A stretch of 64,000 bases of DNA, taken from Chitinophaga sp. MM2321 (GTDB lineage Bacteria > Bacteroidota > Bacteroidia > Chitinophagales > Chitinophagaceae). Positions 26,448-36,147 of the stretch are shown piece by piece. Where the stretch lies: assembly GCF_964033635.1 (NCBI RefSeq), contig NZ_OZ035533.1, positions 1,116,001-1,180,000 of the forward strand, given 5' to 3'. The notes beneath the pieces were generated by a model that was not told the DNA's origin, did not search any database, and saw only the letters and a program-made list of their open reading frames with translations. How positions within the stretch are numbered: the stretch's first letter is position 1; each line of letters opens with the position of its first letter. A program made the translations under genes and the position numbers.

Positions 26448-28373
26448 ATGTCCAATAAAGTAATACAGCGCACGGGAGATAAGTCGACCGGAAATGCTGT
26501 GGCGCAAAGCAGACCGGCCTCTTTTTTTAAGCCGGCCATTCAGCCGAGGCTGGCCGTGGGTCAACCCAATGATCCGTATGAACGCGAAGCGGATGCCATG
26601 GCCGATAAGGTGATGCGTATGCCTGCACCAGGAACAGGGCCGTCTCCTTTTTTTACACATACTATTTCGCGGCTGCAACGGAAATGTGCCCACTGTGAAG
26701 AAGAAGAAAAATTACAACGCAAGGAAATGAACGGGGAAGAAACAACTTCAGATGATGCACTGGAAAGTTATGTGGGTAAACTAGGCAGTAGTGGCGCCGC
26801 TTTGCCCGATACCGTGCGCAGTTACTATGAGCCCCGGTTTAATTATGACTTCAGTCACGTAAAAGTACATACGGATACGGTGGCGGCGAAGTCGGCACAA
26901 TCTATCAATGCGCTGGCATTTACAACCGGTAGCAACATTGTATTTAACAGTGGACAATATAATCCTGATACACAGGAAGGAAAAAGATTAATGGGGCATG
27001 AACTGACCCATGTGATCCAGCAGGACGAGGGTAATGGCGTGCATCAGGTACAGAAATTTGGTTCTACCGAACATGTTACCATTGGCAATAATGCTATTCC
27101 CGCAGCGGATCAGCAGGTATCTATTTTCGGATATGGTCGTGTTTCTTTCGGGGAGCTGATCGCCATGACAGGCGACTATTTTGAATCGTTGTCGCAAATG
27201 CAGGACCTTGCCCACCAGGGCCAGTTTGGGCGGGAACAAATTGATTATGCAAGATGGAAAGTAAATGGTTCTTCCGGTCCGGCTCCCACTGTAGGTGCGG
27301 GCGTAGTAGCAGCGGTAGATGCCCGGTACGATGCGCTGGCAGGGCAGAATGAAATGCATTTTTCTACCGGCGCGCTGGGCCGCAACAACCGCGATATGTA
27401 TATCACATTGCATACACAGGCTATCAGGGCGGCTTTCCTCGCAGGTGCTTCGCCGTTGACGGTGCAACCTTTCTGGCCAGAATCGCTGGAAGCATCCGCT
27501 GATCACTTCCTGACAGATGCATTTTCTGCTGGCCATGTCCGCACACCAAGAGGACAGGTAAAACAGTATTGGAACAATATGTATCCTAACTTTACAGATA
27601 ATCTCATCCAGTTAATTTCCTGCTTTATGGCCGCTTATATCAAGGATGTGGATAATCATTACATCGCGCCTGTGGCACTGATAATTACCCGGGTAGAGCC
27701 TGTGGTTCGTGCATTGGCTGGCAACAGGCTGAATAACTATTCTATTGGCGATCTGTTGTCGCTGGCTATGCATGATGCAGATAACGCAGGACTGGATGTA
27801 GTTAGTCAGGCTACGCCGCCGGGAAGTACCGGCGCCACGCCATTCCATTGGCGCGCTATTGGCGACGACAATTTATACCGTACGATAGATCCTGCAAATA
27901 CCGCTATGGTTACAGCGCAGCAACAAACCCAGCGAATGGTGGAAGGAGCGGTGCACCTGAGTTACCTGGAAGTGGAACAGGCGCGTCATCCGGGAAGCGG
28001 CGTTACTTTAACTTCTATGATTGATCCTGCAAACTTCAGGGCACTTTCATTGATTCCATCAGAAGATACTTCTTCTACAACTAATCCCGTATTCAGCTGG
28101 CGTGCCGCTAATATCAGGGCGCTTCCCGCTAATTTGCAGGCAGTGCTGGCAGCGCAGTTTGCCACCGGCACGACTGTATTCAATACACTAAATTCGATTG
28201 CAGCACCACGTTGTACCGGTGAAAATCATTCCGGTACTGCCTGGGAATGTTTTAAGAGCCGTTTACTCGCAGATCCTTTTGGTATGATAGCAAATGCCTG
28301 TGAAGGAAATACCTGTCCGCCGGGAAATAATAACCCCTGCCCCACCATGGCCGCAGGAGCAGCATGTCCTTAA
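26448..28373 (+). CDS. DUF4157 (eCIS-core) protein with HELTH motif and C-terminal helical domain
   Basis: 641 aa. The leader has SFFKP (residues 25-29), then NDPYEREADAMADKVMRMP and QRKCAHCEEEEK (from residue 77). The DUF4157 domain spans about 117-192 (LPDTVRSYYEPRFNYDFSHVKVHT) and ends in HELTH (184-188), a zincin-type metal site. DUF4157 is strongly linked to eCIS particles, often at the head of cargo. The remaining 440 residues are largely helical and include HFLTDAFSAGH (H353, D357, H363) followed by VRTPR, a metal-site-like pattern recalling zinc-dependent phospholipase C/S1-P1 type helical enzymes. The activity is unproven. No signal peptide; it lies 57 bp after the cysteine-rich gene. 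Confidence 0.82.
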   Translation: MSNKVIQRTGDKSTGNAVAQSRPASFFKPAIQPRLAVGQPNDPYEREADAMADKVMRMPAPGTGPSPFFTHTISRLQRKCAHCEEEEKLQRKEMNGEETTSDDALESYVGKLGSSGAALPDTVRSYYEPRFNYDFSHVKVHTDTVAAKSAQSINALAFTTGSNIVFNSGQYNPDTQEGKRLMGHELTHVIQQDEGNGVHQVQKFGSTEHVTIGNNAIPAADQQVSIFGYGRVSFGELIAMTGDYFESLSQMQDLAHQGQFGREQIDYARWKVNGSSGPAPTVGAGVVAAVDARYDALAGQNEMHFSTGALGRNNRDMYITLHTQAIRAAFLAGASPLTVQPFWPESLEASADHFLTDAFSAGHVRTPRGQVKQYWNNMYPNFTDNLIQLISCFMAAYIKDVDNHYIAPVALIITRVEPVVRALAGNRLNNYSIGDLLSLAMHDADNAGLDVVSQATPPGSTGATPFHWRAIGDDNLYRTIDPANTAMVTAQQQTQRMVEGAVHLSYLEVEQARHPGSGVTLTSMIDPANFRALSLIPSEDTSSTTNPVFSWRAANIRALPANLQAVLAAQFATGTTVFNTLNSIAAPRCTGENHSGTAWECFKSRLLADPFGMIANACEGNTCPPGNNNPCPTMAAGAACP

Positions 28374-28379
28374 ATAATT

Positions 28380-29315
28380 ATGATCGCTATGTCCGGAACA
28401 ACAGCCATAAAAAAACAGCATATGCCTACTACCACAGCAGGCAGCACTGGTAGTACCAGGCAGTCGCCTTTTTTTAAGCCGGTTGTTCAGCGCCAGCCAG
28501 TTATACAACGTATGGCTGCATGCCCCACACATCTCAATGACAGCGATCCCGTACCAACCGGGTGGCGGCTGTATCCGGGCCCTACTGCTGTATTCCACTG
28601 CGGGTTCAGAACTATTCTTGAACAACGGGCGCCTACTCCCAGTGACCCCATGAATGAATGTGTATATGATCATTCCGGTGTGCTGGTAGATGTCAATCAT
28701 CCTTATGCCGGTTGTCGCGGTACGCCTGATCAGTATGATGCGAGTGCAGGTATCGGAGATGCTTTACGGCACACCTTCACCGACTCCGGCGGTATTGTAG
28801 CCGAAGGCGGACCAGCCTTTGTTACTTCCAGGGTGTATGAGGTCAGCACCGCTATTGCCAGCGGTATTTCAGTGGCAAGTGCATCACTGGGCGCCATAGG
28901 AAGGATTGCCGGCACCGTTATATTGCAGGGCATCATGACAGGAAGAGCCATCTGTGATCCGGGCAACTGGACCTATAACATTCTGCCTGTCAGAAGCCGG
29001 CGGCACCTCAATTTTATGGGCGCCATTATATCTTCTTTATCACTGAGTGGTAGTCCGGATAACCTGCTGATCAATCTTTCTAAACATCTCAGTGATTATC
29101 CCGTTGCCGGTGTACTGACAGAAATAGCAGCAGACATCAACACCGCTATGAGCAGTCGCGGAAATCCCGTCAGGTTTACCGTGGCAGATATTGGCCGCTT
29201 ATCTATGTACCAGTTAATGCTTAGCCTGGAGGCCAACGGATTGGTTAGTTTCAACAGGCCACCTGCTGAAATGGGTAGTGAAGAAGCACAGCGACTCTTA
29301 CAGGGACAACCTTAA
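28380..29315 (+). CDS. eCIS cargo candidate with FFKP leader, unknown function
   Basis: 311 aa (ATG at 28380; ATG at 28389 also possible). The low-complexity leader contains SPFFKPVVQRQPVIQRM (FFKP at residues 31-34), the same leader type as the DUF4157 protein 6 bp upstream, but without the CAHC motif. The body is unrecognised. It includes a Cys/His-containing region (CVYDHSGVLVDVNHPYAGC), GDALRHTFTDSGG, a hydrophobic stretch (ASGISVASASLGAIGRIAG, about residues 161-179) that could insert into membranes, and a helical C-terminus. No signal peptide. Likely a second effector of the particle. Confidence 0.65.
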   Translation: MIAMSGTTAIKKQHMPTTTAGSTGSTRQSPFFKPVVQRQPVIQRMAACPTHLNDSDPVPTGWRLYPGPTAVFHCGFRTILEQRAPTPSDPMNECVYDHSGVLVDVNHPYAGCRGTPDQYDASAGIGDALRHTFTDSGGIVAEGGPAFVTSRVYEVSTAIASGISVASASLGAIGRIAGTVILQGIMTGRAICDPGNWTYNILPVRSRRHLNFMGAIISSLSLSGSPDNLLINLSKHLSDYPVAGVLTEIAADINTAMSSRGNPVRFTVADIGRLSMYQLMLSLEANGLVSFNRPPAEMGSEEAQRLLQGQP

Positions 29316-29348
29316 CGACCGGTTATTTTTTAAAAAGGAGATTTTATT

Positions 29349-30686
29349 TTGGAGACAAATCATCAGCATATTACCAGCTCACTCAGTTTTCTGCAAAGTT
29401 GTATTAACAGCAGGTTGGCAGATTATTTCAAACAGGAGCATGCCACCGCCTTCTCTTATCCTGAATGGCAGCCGGATGGCAACGACTCCGCCTTTAGTGA
29501 TTTTCTGTCGTTGTATCAACCCAACAACGAAGAACGCATCATTTTAATGCTGGCACTGATGCCACATGTACAGCCCAATTTTCTGGATGCAATCATCCAG
29601 CAGTACCTGCCTGATGGCGGCGATTTCCAGGAGATCGGCGGCGTAAAAGGTACCAATCACCGGGGCACACTACCCACCGGGGAAACCGCTCTATTTGTGC
29701 TGGCAGGCAATGACATCTCCAAAAGATTACAGGCTACCAGTTATTTTTCCGGGGAACATTTCTTTGCGAAAAACCACATCCTTTCGCTGGAACAGGTGAA
29801 AGAAGGAGAGCCGCGCATGAGTGGCAGAATTTTGCTGGAACCCGAATATATCGATCTGTTTACAACAGGAACGGTGAGCCCACCTGCTTTTAGTCCCGAC
29901 TTCCCTGCCCGCCCGGTAACTACCGCCATGGAATGGAGCGACCTGGTGATCAACACAAAAACAGCCAACCAGATCAATGATATAAAAGTATGGTTGCTGC
30001 ACAACGGTACTTTCATGCGCGACTGGCAGATGGATAAACGGATCAAACCCGGCTTCAGAACCTTGTTTTACGGTCCTTCAGGAACCGGTAAAACATTAAC
30101 GGCCACCCTGCTGGGAAAGGAATTTAAGAAGTCCGTATATCGTATAGATCTGTCGCAGATCGTTTCCAAATACATTGGCGAAACCGAAAAGAACCTGGAG
30201 AAAGTTTTCAATAAAGCAGAAAATAAAGACTGGATCTTATTTTTTGATGAGGCAGATGCCCTCTTCGGCAAACGTTCCAATGTACAGAGCGCACATGATA
30301 AATATGCCAACCAGGAAGTATCTTACCTGTTACAACGTGTGGAAGACTTTCCAGGGCTCATCATCCTGGCTTCGAATTATAAAAGTAATATAGACCAGGC
30401 TTTTGTGCGCCGCTTTAATTCCATCATACACTTTCCAATGCCCAACGCCGAAGAACGTTATGCGCTCTGGCAAACAGCCCTCCCTGTCAAAGCACCGCTC
30501 GAACCCGGCGCCGACCTGCAAAACATTGCGCTCCGGTATGACCTGAGTGGCGCTGCCATCACGAACGTCATTCAATATGCCTCCCTCCAGACCATTTACC
30601 GAAACAGCCCTACCATCTCTGTAAATGATATTTTAGAAGGTATCAGAAGAGAATATGAAAAAGAAGAAAGGGTTTTTGTGAAGTAA
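29349..30686 (+). CDS. AAA+ ATPase (Pvc15/Afp15-like)
   Basis: 445 aa. The AAA module has Walker A GPSGTGKT (242-249), Walker B WILFFDEAD (Asp300, Glu301) and a downstream arginine-rich sensor region (NIDQAFVRRFNSIIHF). The N-terminal 230 residues are the eCIS-type extension. In Afp/PVC loci Pvc15 is needed for particle assembly or stability, perhaps by recycling misassembled parts. The start is a TTG at 29349; no other usable start exists before residue 60, and a clear Shine-Dalgarno AAGGAG (29335-29340) lies 8 nt upstream, which is unusual in this genome. It closes the eCIS locus. Confidence 0.9.
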   Translation: METNHQHITSSLSFLQSCINSRLADYFKQEHATAFSYPEWQPDGNDSAFSDFLSLYQPNNEERIILMLALMPHVQPNFLDAIIQQYLPDGGDFQEIGGVKGTNHRGTLPTGETALFVLAGNDISKRLQATSYFSGEHFFAKNHILSLEQVKEGEPRMSGRILLEPEYIDLFTTGTVSPPAFSPDFPARPVTTAMEWSDLVINTKTANQINDIKVWLLHNGTFMRDWQMDKRIKPGFRTLFYGPSGTGKTLTATLLGKEFKKSVYRIDLSQIVSKYIGETEKNLEKVFNKAENKDWILFFDEADALFGKRSNVQSAHDKYANQEVSYLLQRVEDFPGLIILASNYKSNIDQAFVRRFNSIIHFPMPNAEERYALWQTALPVKAPLEPGADLQNIALRYDLSGAAITNVIQYASLQTIYRNSPTISVNDILEGIRREYEKEERVFVK

Positions 30687-31251
30687 AATTTCTTAGTGGT
30701 TTTTTTTCTGTAAATCATCTGCATAAATCATCCCCATAAATCAATCGCTAAGATCGGTCCCGGAGGGACCGATCTTAGCGAAGACGCCATTTTATACCCC
30801 ACGGAACCGGCTACACGCAACCGGTTGTTACAGGAAATAAATCCCCCAAATTTTCCTGATATACCCACTATTGTTAAATAATTTCCGGTTTTTGAAAAAT
30901 AAAATCCTGTTAATCAGTCATTTGTAACTGCTTAACATTTGTGGTATAATCATTATCAAAGCTGATATTGATTCTACACAAACTACTTTAGCTTCAGTTG
31001 TAATTCCAAACGTTATGAAAAGTAAAACTGCCGGACCGGCAGATTTTGCGGAAAAGCGATTGCCTGTACCGTAAGATCTGCTTTACAACCAAAGAATAAC
31101 TGACATCCCTTATTATTATTCCACTGAGTATCCACGCGCATCATTCCACTTTAATAAACATGCCTGACAACTTTCACTGTAGAAAGCTTCCAAAATCAAG
31201 TTAAACTAAACGTTATGAACCAATTATCTACTAACCTTAATTCATTTTAAC
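30687..31251. other. 565-bp intergenic region between eCIS and SusC/SusD locus
   Basis: No gene is seen. It contains a T-rich stretch just after the ATPase, the long hairpin at 30746-30780, a CTGCCGGACCGGCAG palindrome (31028-31042) and two copies of AAACGTTATGAA about 200 bp apart (near 31008 and 31207). No well-spaced TTTG/TAnnTTTG promoter for susC was found, although a TACTTTAG box lies at 30984-30991. The region is probably the long regulatory leader of the first utilisation locus, where the hybrid regulator would bind. Confidence 0.5.
30746..30780. repeat. long perfect hairpin downstream of the eCIS locus
   Basis: A 16-bp perfect inverted repeat (30746-30761 with 30765-30780) around the 3-nt loop GGA. 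No T-run follows on either strand, so it is not a classical intrinsic terminator. It may protect the 3' end of the eCIS message or be a REP-like element. Confidence 0.6.
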
Positions 31252-34200
31252 ATGGGGGAAAAATTAAAAAGAACAAGCGTAAGAAGCTGTCTTATTCTCA
31301 GCCTCTCATTGTTGCTGATCAGTTTTACCGGCATCGCCCAAACCCATAGGATTACGGGATTGATCACCACTGCCGATGATGCCAAACCTTTACCAGGAGC
31401 CACTATCCTGGTGAAAGGAACTAAAATATCGGCTATCAGCAATGCCGATGGCAGATATGTGATCAATGCTGACGCAGGAAGTATCCTCGTTTTTAGTTAC
31501 ATAAGTTTTCAATCCAGGGAAATGCTCGTTTCGGACAACAACGTGATCAATGTTTCGTTGACCAGCACGGCCAGCAAACTGGATGAACTGGTAGTTGTAG
31601 CCTATGGAAAAGTAAAACGCGCCAACCTCACTGCCGCGCAAACAACTGTCACATCAAAAGAGATGGACAGAACGGTCAACACTACCCTGGAACAGGCCAT
31701 TCAGGGTAGGGCAGCCGGCGTGTACATTACACAGAATTCCGGTCAGCCGGGCGGTGGCATCTCTGTGAATATCAGGGGTATCAACTCGCTCAATGGTACC
31801 AATGAGCCACTGTATGTGATTGACGGCGTGCAGGTAGCCGGACAAGCCGTTGCCTTCGGTGGACAAAGTTCATCTAACCCGCTGGCAGGTTTAAACCCTG
31901 CTGATATTGAAAGCATTGAGGTATTACAGGGCCCTTCGGCCACTTCTTTGTATGGATCAAGGGCTACCAACGGCGTACTGTTAATCACCACCAAACGTGG
32001 TAAAGCAGGGGATACCAAGATAGATTACACTTTCCAGCATAGTATACAAACACCGCCGCCTCACCTCAAAGTAATGGACTTACAACAGTATGCACAGATG
32101 GTGAAAGAGTATCATGCGCTGGCAGGAGGAGGTACGCCGGCAGAATTTTTAGATCCATCTCTGCTGGGAAAAGGAACCGACTGGCAGGATGTGTTATTTA
32201 AAAATGCCGACATGGACAAACACCAGTTGAGTTTGAGTGGAGGAAATGACAAAACAACCTATTACCTGTCGGGCGAATACCTGAAACAGGATGGGATAGC
32301 AGCAGGTTCCGGTTTTGACAGGTATGGTTTCCGGCTGAACCTCGATAATAAACCGCGGGAATGGGCAACTATCGGCGCTAACCTGAGCTTTAACCAAACG
32401 AATGAGAGCCTGGGTACCAGCCAGGAAAATGTGATCTCCAATGCGTTGCAGATAACACCACAAATCCCCGTGAAAAATATGGATGGTAGCTGGGGTGGTG
32501 GTGATCTTACCAATGGTGCCAATCAGTACACACCGGTAAACCCTATCGCCATCGCTAGTTTAAATCAGAATAAAAATACCCGCAGACAGTTCATGGGAGG
32601 ACTGAACATCGGTATTACCCCTATAAAGAATTTATCTATCAGATCATCTTTTAATACCAATGTCGGTTATTCAAACGCGATGATCTTCCTGCCTACTTAT
32701 GCCATTGGATGGGCAGTAAATGATAAAGCTTCCCTGACCAACACGAGTAATGTAAATACTTATTGGAGCTGGAACCAGTTGATTGAGTATAACGGAAAAC
32801 TGGGAAAACATAATTTCAATGTAATGGCCAGTCATGAAGCACAGACATCGGCGTGGAAGAATTTAGGTGCTAACAGAACAGGTTTCCTGACCAACGATTT
32901 GCCGGATCTGGCCGGGGGCGATCCGCTGTCTGCCACCAACACAGGTGGTCAGGGAGACTGGGCGATGGAATCCTACCTGGGCAGGCTCAACTATGATTAC
33001 GACAACCGCTATATTGTTTCCGCTACTATCCGGGGGGATGGTTCTGCCAATTTCGGAGAGGATAACAGGTGGGGGCTATTCCCCGCTGTATCAGCAGCAT
33101 GGCGGATTTCAAGAGAATCATTTTTTAATGTTCCTTTTATCAGTGAGTTGAAATTACGTTTGGAAACCGGTACCACCGGTAACCAGGGCGGCGGTGGAGG
33201 AATTTATTCTCCTATGACCTCGGCGGCTACACCTTCAGGCACCGGCTTTTTACCCGGCCGCTATCCCAACCCCGGATTACAATGGGAGGAAACCCAGACG
33301 AACAATATCGGCCTGAATGCAGGATTGTTTGATAACAGGATCCAGGTTGAATTTGATTATTATGTAAAAAGTACAAACAACCTCCTGATGATAAACCCGC
33401 TGCCGTGGTACATGGGGACCAATGGTATCGGTGCTGTAGAATCACCTACGGTAAATATCGGCGCACTGGAAAACAAAGGATGGGCCATCACCATCAACAC
33501 TACCAATATCAGGAACAAAAACTTCAAGTGGGAGTCTAACTTTAATATCTCCGGCTTTAAAACAAAAATTAAAAAATTCAATTCAGATGCATCCCAGTTG
33601 AACCGCACTTCCTGGTGGATGAATGACTGGACCCAGCAATCTGTTGTAGGTAAAGCGCCATGGCTTTTCCTGGGTTATAAAGAAGAAGGCATATTCCAGT
33701 CTGTTGAAGAGATAAATAAAAGTGCCGTGCCGGCAGATAATACCGGTCAAAGATTGCCTACCAATGTAGATAATATCTGGGTGGGAGATGTGAAGTACAA
33801 AGATATCAGTGGCCCTGACGGCGTGCCTGATGGCATCATTGATATCAATGACCAGACATTTATCGGTAACCCTTATCCCACATTGTTTGCAGGGTTTACC
33901 AACTCTTTCTCTTATAAAGGTTTCGACCTGAGCATCCTTATTACTGCCACATCAGGAAATGATGTGTATAACTACCTGGCCAGGGTAAATGCAAATCCGA
34001 ATAATATCAATACCAGCAGGAACCTGTTGGTAGCAGCTATGGATTATGCAAAACCGATTACCGGTACTGACGGGTCGGTAACACTCGAAAACCCCGGAAC
34101 AGATATCCCCAGGATTTCTCACGGACCAAATAGTAACTACGGACGCATTACGGACAAGTATGTGGAAGACGGATCGTTTATACGGCTGAAAAATATATCG

Positions 34201-34434
34201 CTGTCATATAATCTGCCTGCTTCCCTGTTAGCAAAACAAAGAGTGGTACGAGGTGCGAGGATCACAGTGGGTGCGCAAAATGTGGCCACCCTCACCGGTT
34301 ATACCGGCTTCGATCCGGAAGTAGGGGGATATGTGGGTAGGGATGCATCAGCCGGTAATCAGGCCATAGGGCTGGATTACGGGCGGTATCCACTCACACC
34401 TGTTTATACATTGAGTGTAGGCGTAAACTTCTAA
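31252..34434 (+). CDS. SusC/RagA-family TonB-linked outer-membrane transporter (locus 1)
   Basis: 1060 aa. A signal peptide (LILSLSLLLISFTGIAQ) is followed by a carboxypeptidase-regulatory-like domain (ITGLITTADDAKPLPGATI, about 33-115). Then come the plug (VVVAYGKVKRANLTAAQ, TLEQAIQGRAAGVYITQNSG, GINSLNGTNEPLYVIDGV) and a 22-strand barrel ending YTLSVGVNF. The protein imports oligosaccharides with its SusD partner encoded 11 bp downstream. There is no STN domain, so control by an anti-sigma factor is unlikely; the hybrid two-component regulator nearby fits instead. The GH26 enzyme in the locus points to beta-mannan as substrate. Confidence 0.95.
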   Translation: MGEKLKRTSVRSCLILSLSLLLISFTGIAQTHRITGLITTADDAKPLPGATILVKGTKISAISNADGRYVINADAGSILVFSYISFQSREMLVSDNNVINVSLTSTASKLDELVVVAYGKVKRANLTAAQTTVTSKEMDRTVNTTLEQAIQGRAAGVYITQNSGQPGGGISVNIRGINSLNGTNEPLYVIDGVQVAGQAVAFGGQSSSNPLAGLNPADIESIEVLQGPSATSLYGSRATNGVLLITTKRGKAGDTKIDYTFQHSIQTPPPHLKVMDLQQYAQMVKEYHALAGGGTPAEFLDPSLLGKGTDWQDVLFKNADMDKHQLSLSGGNDKTTYYLSGEYLKQDGIAAGSGFDRYGFRLNLDNKPREWATIGANLSFNQTNESLGTSQENVISNALQITPQIPVKNMDGSWGGGDLTNGANQYTPVNPIAIASLNQNKNTRRQFMGGLNIGITPIKNLSIRSSFNTNVGYSNAMIFLPTYAIGWAVNDKASLTNTSNVNTYWSWNQLIEYNGKLGKHNFNVMASHEAQTSAWKNLGANRTGFLTNDLPDLAGGDPLSATNTGGQGDWAMESYLGRLNYDYDNRYIVSATIRGDGSANFGEDNRWGLFPAVSAAWRISRESFFNVPFISELKLRLETGTTGNQGGGGGIYSPMTSAATPSGTGFLPGRYPNPGLQWEETQTNNIGLNAGLFDNRIQVEFDYYVKSTNNLLMINPLPWYMGTNGIGAVESPTVNIGALENKGWAITINTTNIRNKNFKWESNFNISGFKTKIKKFNSDASQLNRTSWWMNDWTQQSVVGKAPWLFLGYKEEGIFQSVEEINKSAVPADNTGQRLPTNVDNIWVGDVKYKDISGPDGVPDGIIDINDQTFIGNPYPTLFAGFTNSFSYKGFDLSILITATSGNDVYNYLARVNANPNNINTSRNLLVAAMDYAKPITGTDGSVTLENPGTDIPRISHGPNSNYGRITDKYVEDGSFIRLKNISLSYNLPASLLAKQRVVRGARITVGAQNVATLTGYTGFDPEVGGYVGRDASAGNQAIGLDYGRYPLTPVYTLSVGVNF

Positions 34435-34445
34435 AAACACTGGTT

Positions 34446-36107
34446 ATGAAAAAATTGAAACGTATATATTTCCTGGTTCCGGTTCTTATCCTGTTTGCCT
34501 GTTCAAAGGATTTTTTGAACAGACCACCTAAAGATGCGATTGTTGATGCAAACTTTTATAAAACCGATGCGCAGGTATTGGCCGGTACTGCTTTATTATA
34601 CAGTAAAGTATGGTCTGATTACAATGGGCGGTCTGCTATCAGCATCGGTGATTTCCGGGCAGGGACCTCTTTTTCCGGGTACAATGACAAGGACAACGTA
34701 GAGTTTAATACCACCGCCAATACCACCGCCAATGGTGCATCGTGGCGCTCCTTCTTTATTGTGATCGGGCAGTCTAATCTTGCTATCGCCAACATCAACC
34801 AGTATGCGGGAGAGGGTGTGTCACCACAGATTAAAAAGATGGCCATTGCAGAAGCCAGGTTTATGAGGGCCCTGGCATACCGCTACCTCGTGATGAACTG
34901 GGGAGAAGTACCTATTATAGAAAACAACCTGACCTTACTTTCTGATACTACTATCAGCAGGAATACCATTCCAAGCGTATGGCGGTTTATCACCAATGAA
35001 ATGATTGCCGCTGCAGAAGATCTGCCGGAAACACCGGTGAGCCCCGGCAGGCTTACAAAGTGGGCTGCTGAAGGCATGCTCGCGCGTTTTTACCTTACCA
35101 GGGCCGGAGTAGGCGCCAATGGCGCCGGTAACAGGGATCAGACCTATTTAGACAGCGCGAAGTATTATGCGGAACGTGTGATCACTAAAAGCGGGAATGT
35201 TTTATTGAAAAATTATGCAGACCTCTTCCTGTTTCCCTATGATAATAATGCGGAATCGCTGTTCTCACTGCAATGGGTATACGCACCTAACGACTGGGGC
35301 GCATCCAACGCATCGCCTTCTGATTTGAACTACGACAGCAAAATGTGTAACGGCGATGGCTGGGGTGGTGATAAAACCGCCAGTTGGTGGATCATGAGCA
35401 AATATGAAGGCATGATTAATTATGGCGATACGCTCATCAGTGGCAGAACACTGGACCAAAGACTAAAGGCCACCTTTTTTATGCCAGGCTCCTTTTACCC
35501 GGAAATCACCGAAAAATTACCGGACGGCACTACGCCTAAATTAATATATCCGTTCAATGGTACAGACAACAATTTCCTGTGCATTAAAAAATATGTAACA
35601 GGTCGTGCTGCGGATGTAGGCGGGCAGTCGGCCACCCAGAATTATGGCAATGATACCTATATGATGCGCCTGTCGGAAATGTACCTGATCTATGCTGAGG
35701 CGACTTTAGGTAACGCCGCCACCACTACTGATGCGAAGGCACTCGACTATTTCAACGCAGTACATACCAGGGCCGGTCTTCCACCTTACGATAAGCCACT
35801 CACAGCGGATGCTATTTTTAATGAACGCATCGTTGAATTTGCCATGGAAGGAATGGCATGGTATGACCTCGTAAGCCTGCATTACTATAATAAAGCAAAA
35901 GCCTACAGCATTTTAAATTCACAATACAGGGGACTTTTCTTTACATCACCGGATAAAATGCCGGACCCTACCTCCTGGAAATGTGTTAAAACATCATGGG
36001 TAACATTTAAATATATCACGGCCAACGACGGTAACTTCCGCATCCCGATACCTGCGGCAGAAATAAGCCAGGCGCCAAACCTGAAGAAAGAAGCAGTAGA
36101 TTATTAA
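34446..36107 (+). CDS. SusD/RagB-family glycan-binding lipoprotein (locus 1)
   Basis: 553 aa. The signal peptide ends with lipobox LFACSK (Cys19). Typical SusD features are DFLNRPPKDAIVDANFY near the start, ARFMRALAYRYLVMNWGEVPI (TPR part) and a C-terminal helical region with MRLSEMYLIYAEATLGN and NERIVEFAMEGMAWYDLVSLHY. SusD caps the SusC channel and captures glycans at the cell surface. It follows susC by 11 bp, as a pair. Confidence 0.94.
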   Translation: MKKLKRIYFLVPVLILFACSKDFLNRPPKDAIVDANFYKTDAQVLAGTALLYSKVWSDYNGRSAISIGDFRAGTSFSGYNDKDNVEFNTTANTTANGASWRSFFIVIGQSNLAIANINQYAGEGVSPQIKKMAIAEARFMRALAYRYLVMNWGEVPIIENNLTLLSDTTISRNTIPSVWRFITNEMIAAAEDLPETPVSPGRLTKWAAEGMLARFYLTRAGVGANGAGNRDQTYLDSAKYYAERVITKSGNVLLKNYADLFLFPYDNNAESLFSLQWVYAPNDWGASNASPSDLNYDSKMCNGDGWGGDKTASWWIMSKYEGMINYGDTLISGRTLDQRLKATFFMPGSFYPEITEKLPDGTTPKLIYPFNGTDNNFLCIKKYVTGRAADVGGQSATQNYGNDTYMMRLSEMYLIYAEATLGNAATTTDAKALDYFNAVHTRAGLPPYDKPLTADAIFNERIVEFAMEGMAWYDLVSLHYYNKAKAYSILNSQYRGLFFTSPDKMPDPTSWKCVKTSWVTFKYITANDGNFRIPIPAAEISQAPNLKKEAVDY

Positions 36108-36147
36108 GCCGGGTAAATTCATCTGTTCTCATAAAAATGTATCTCAC

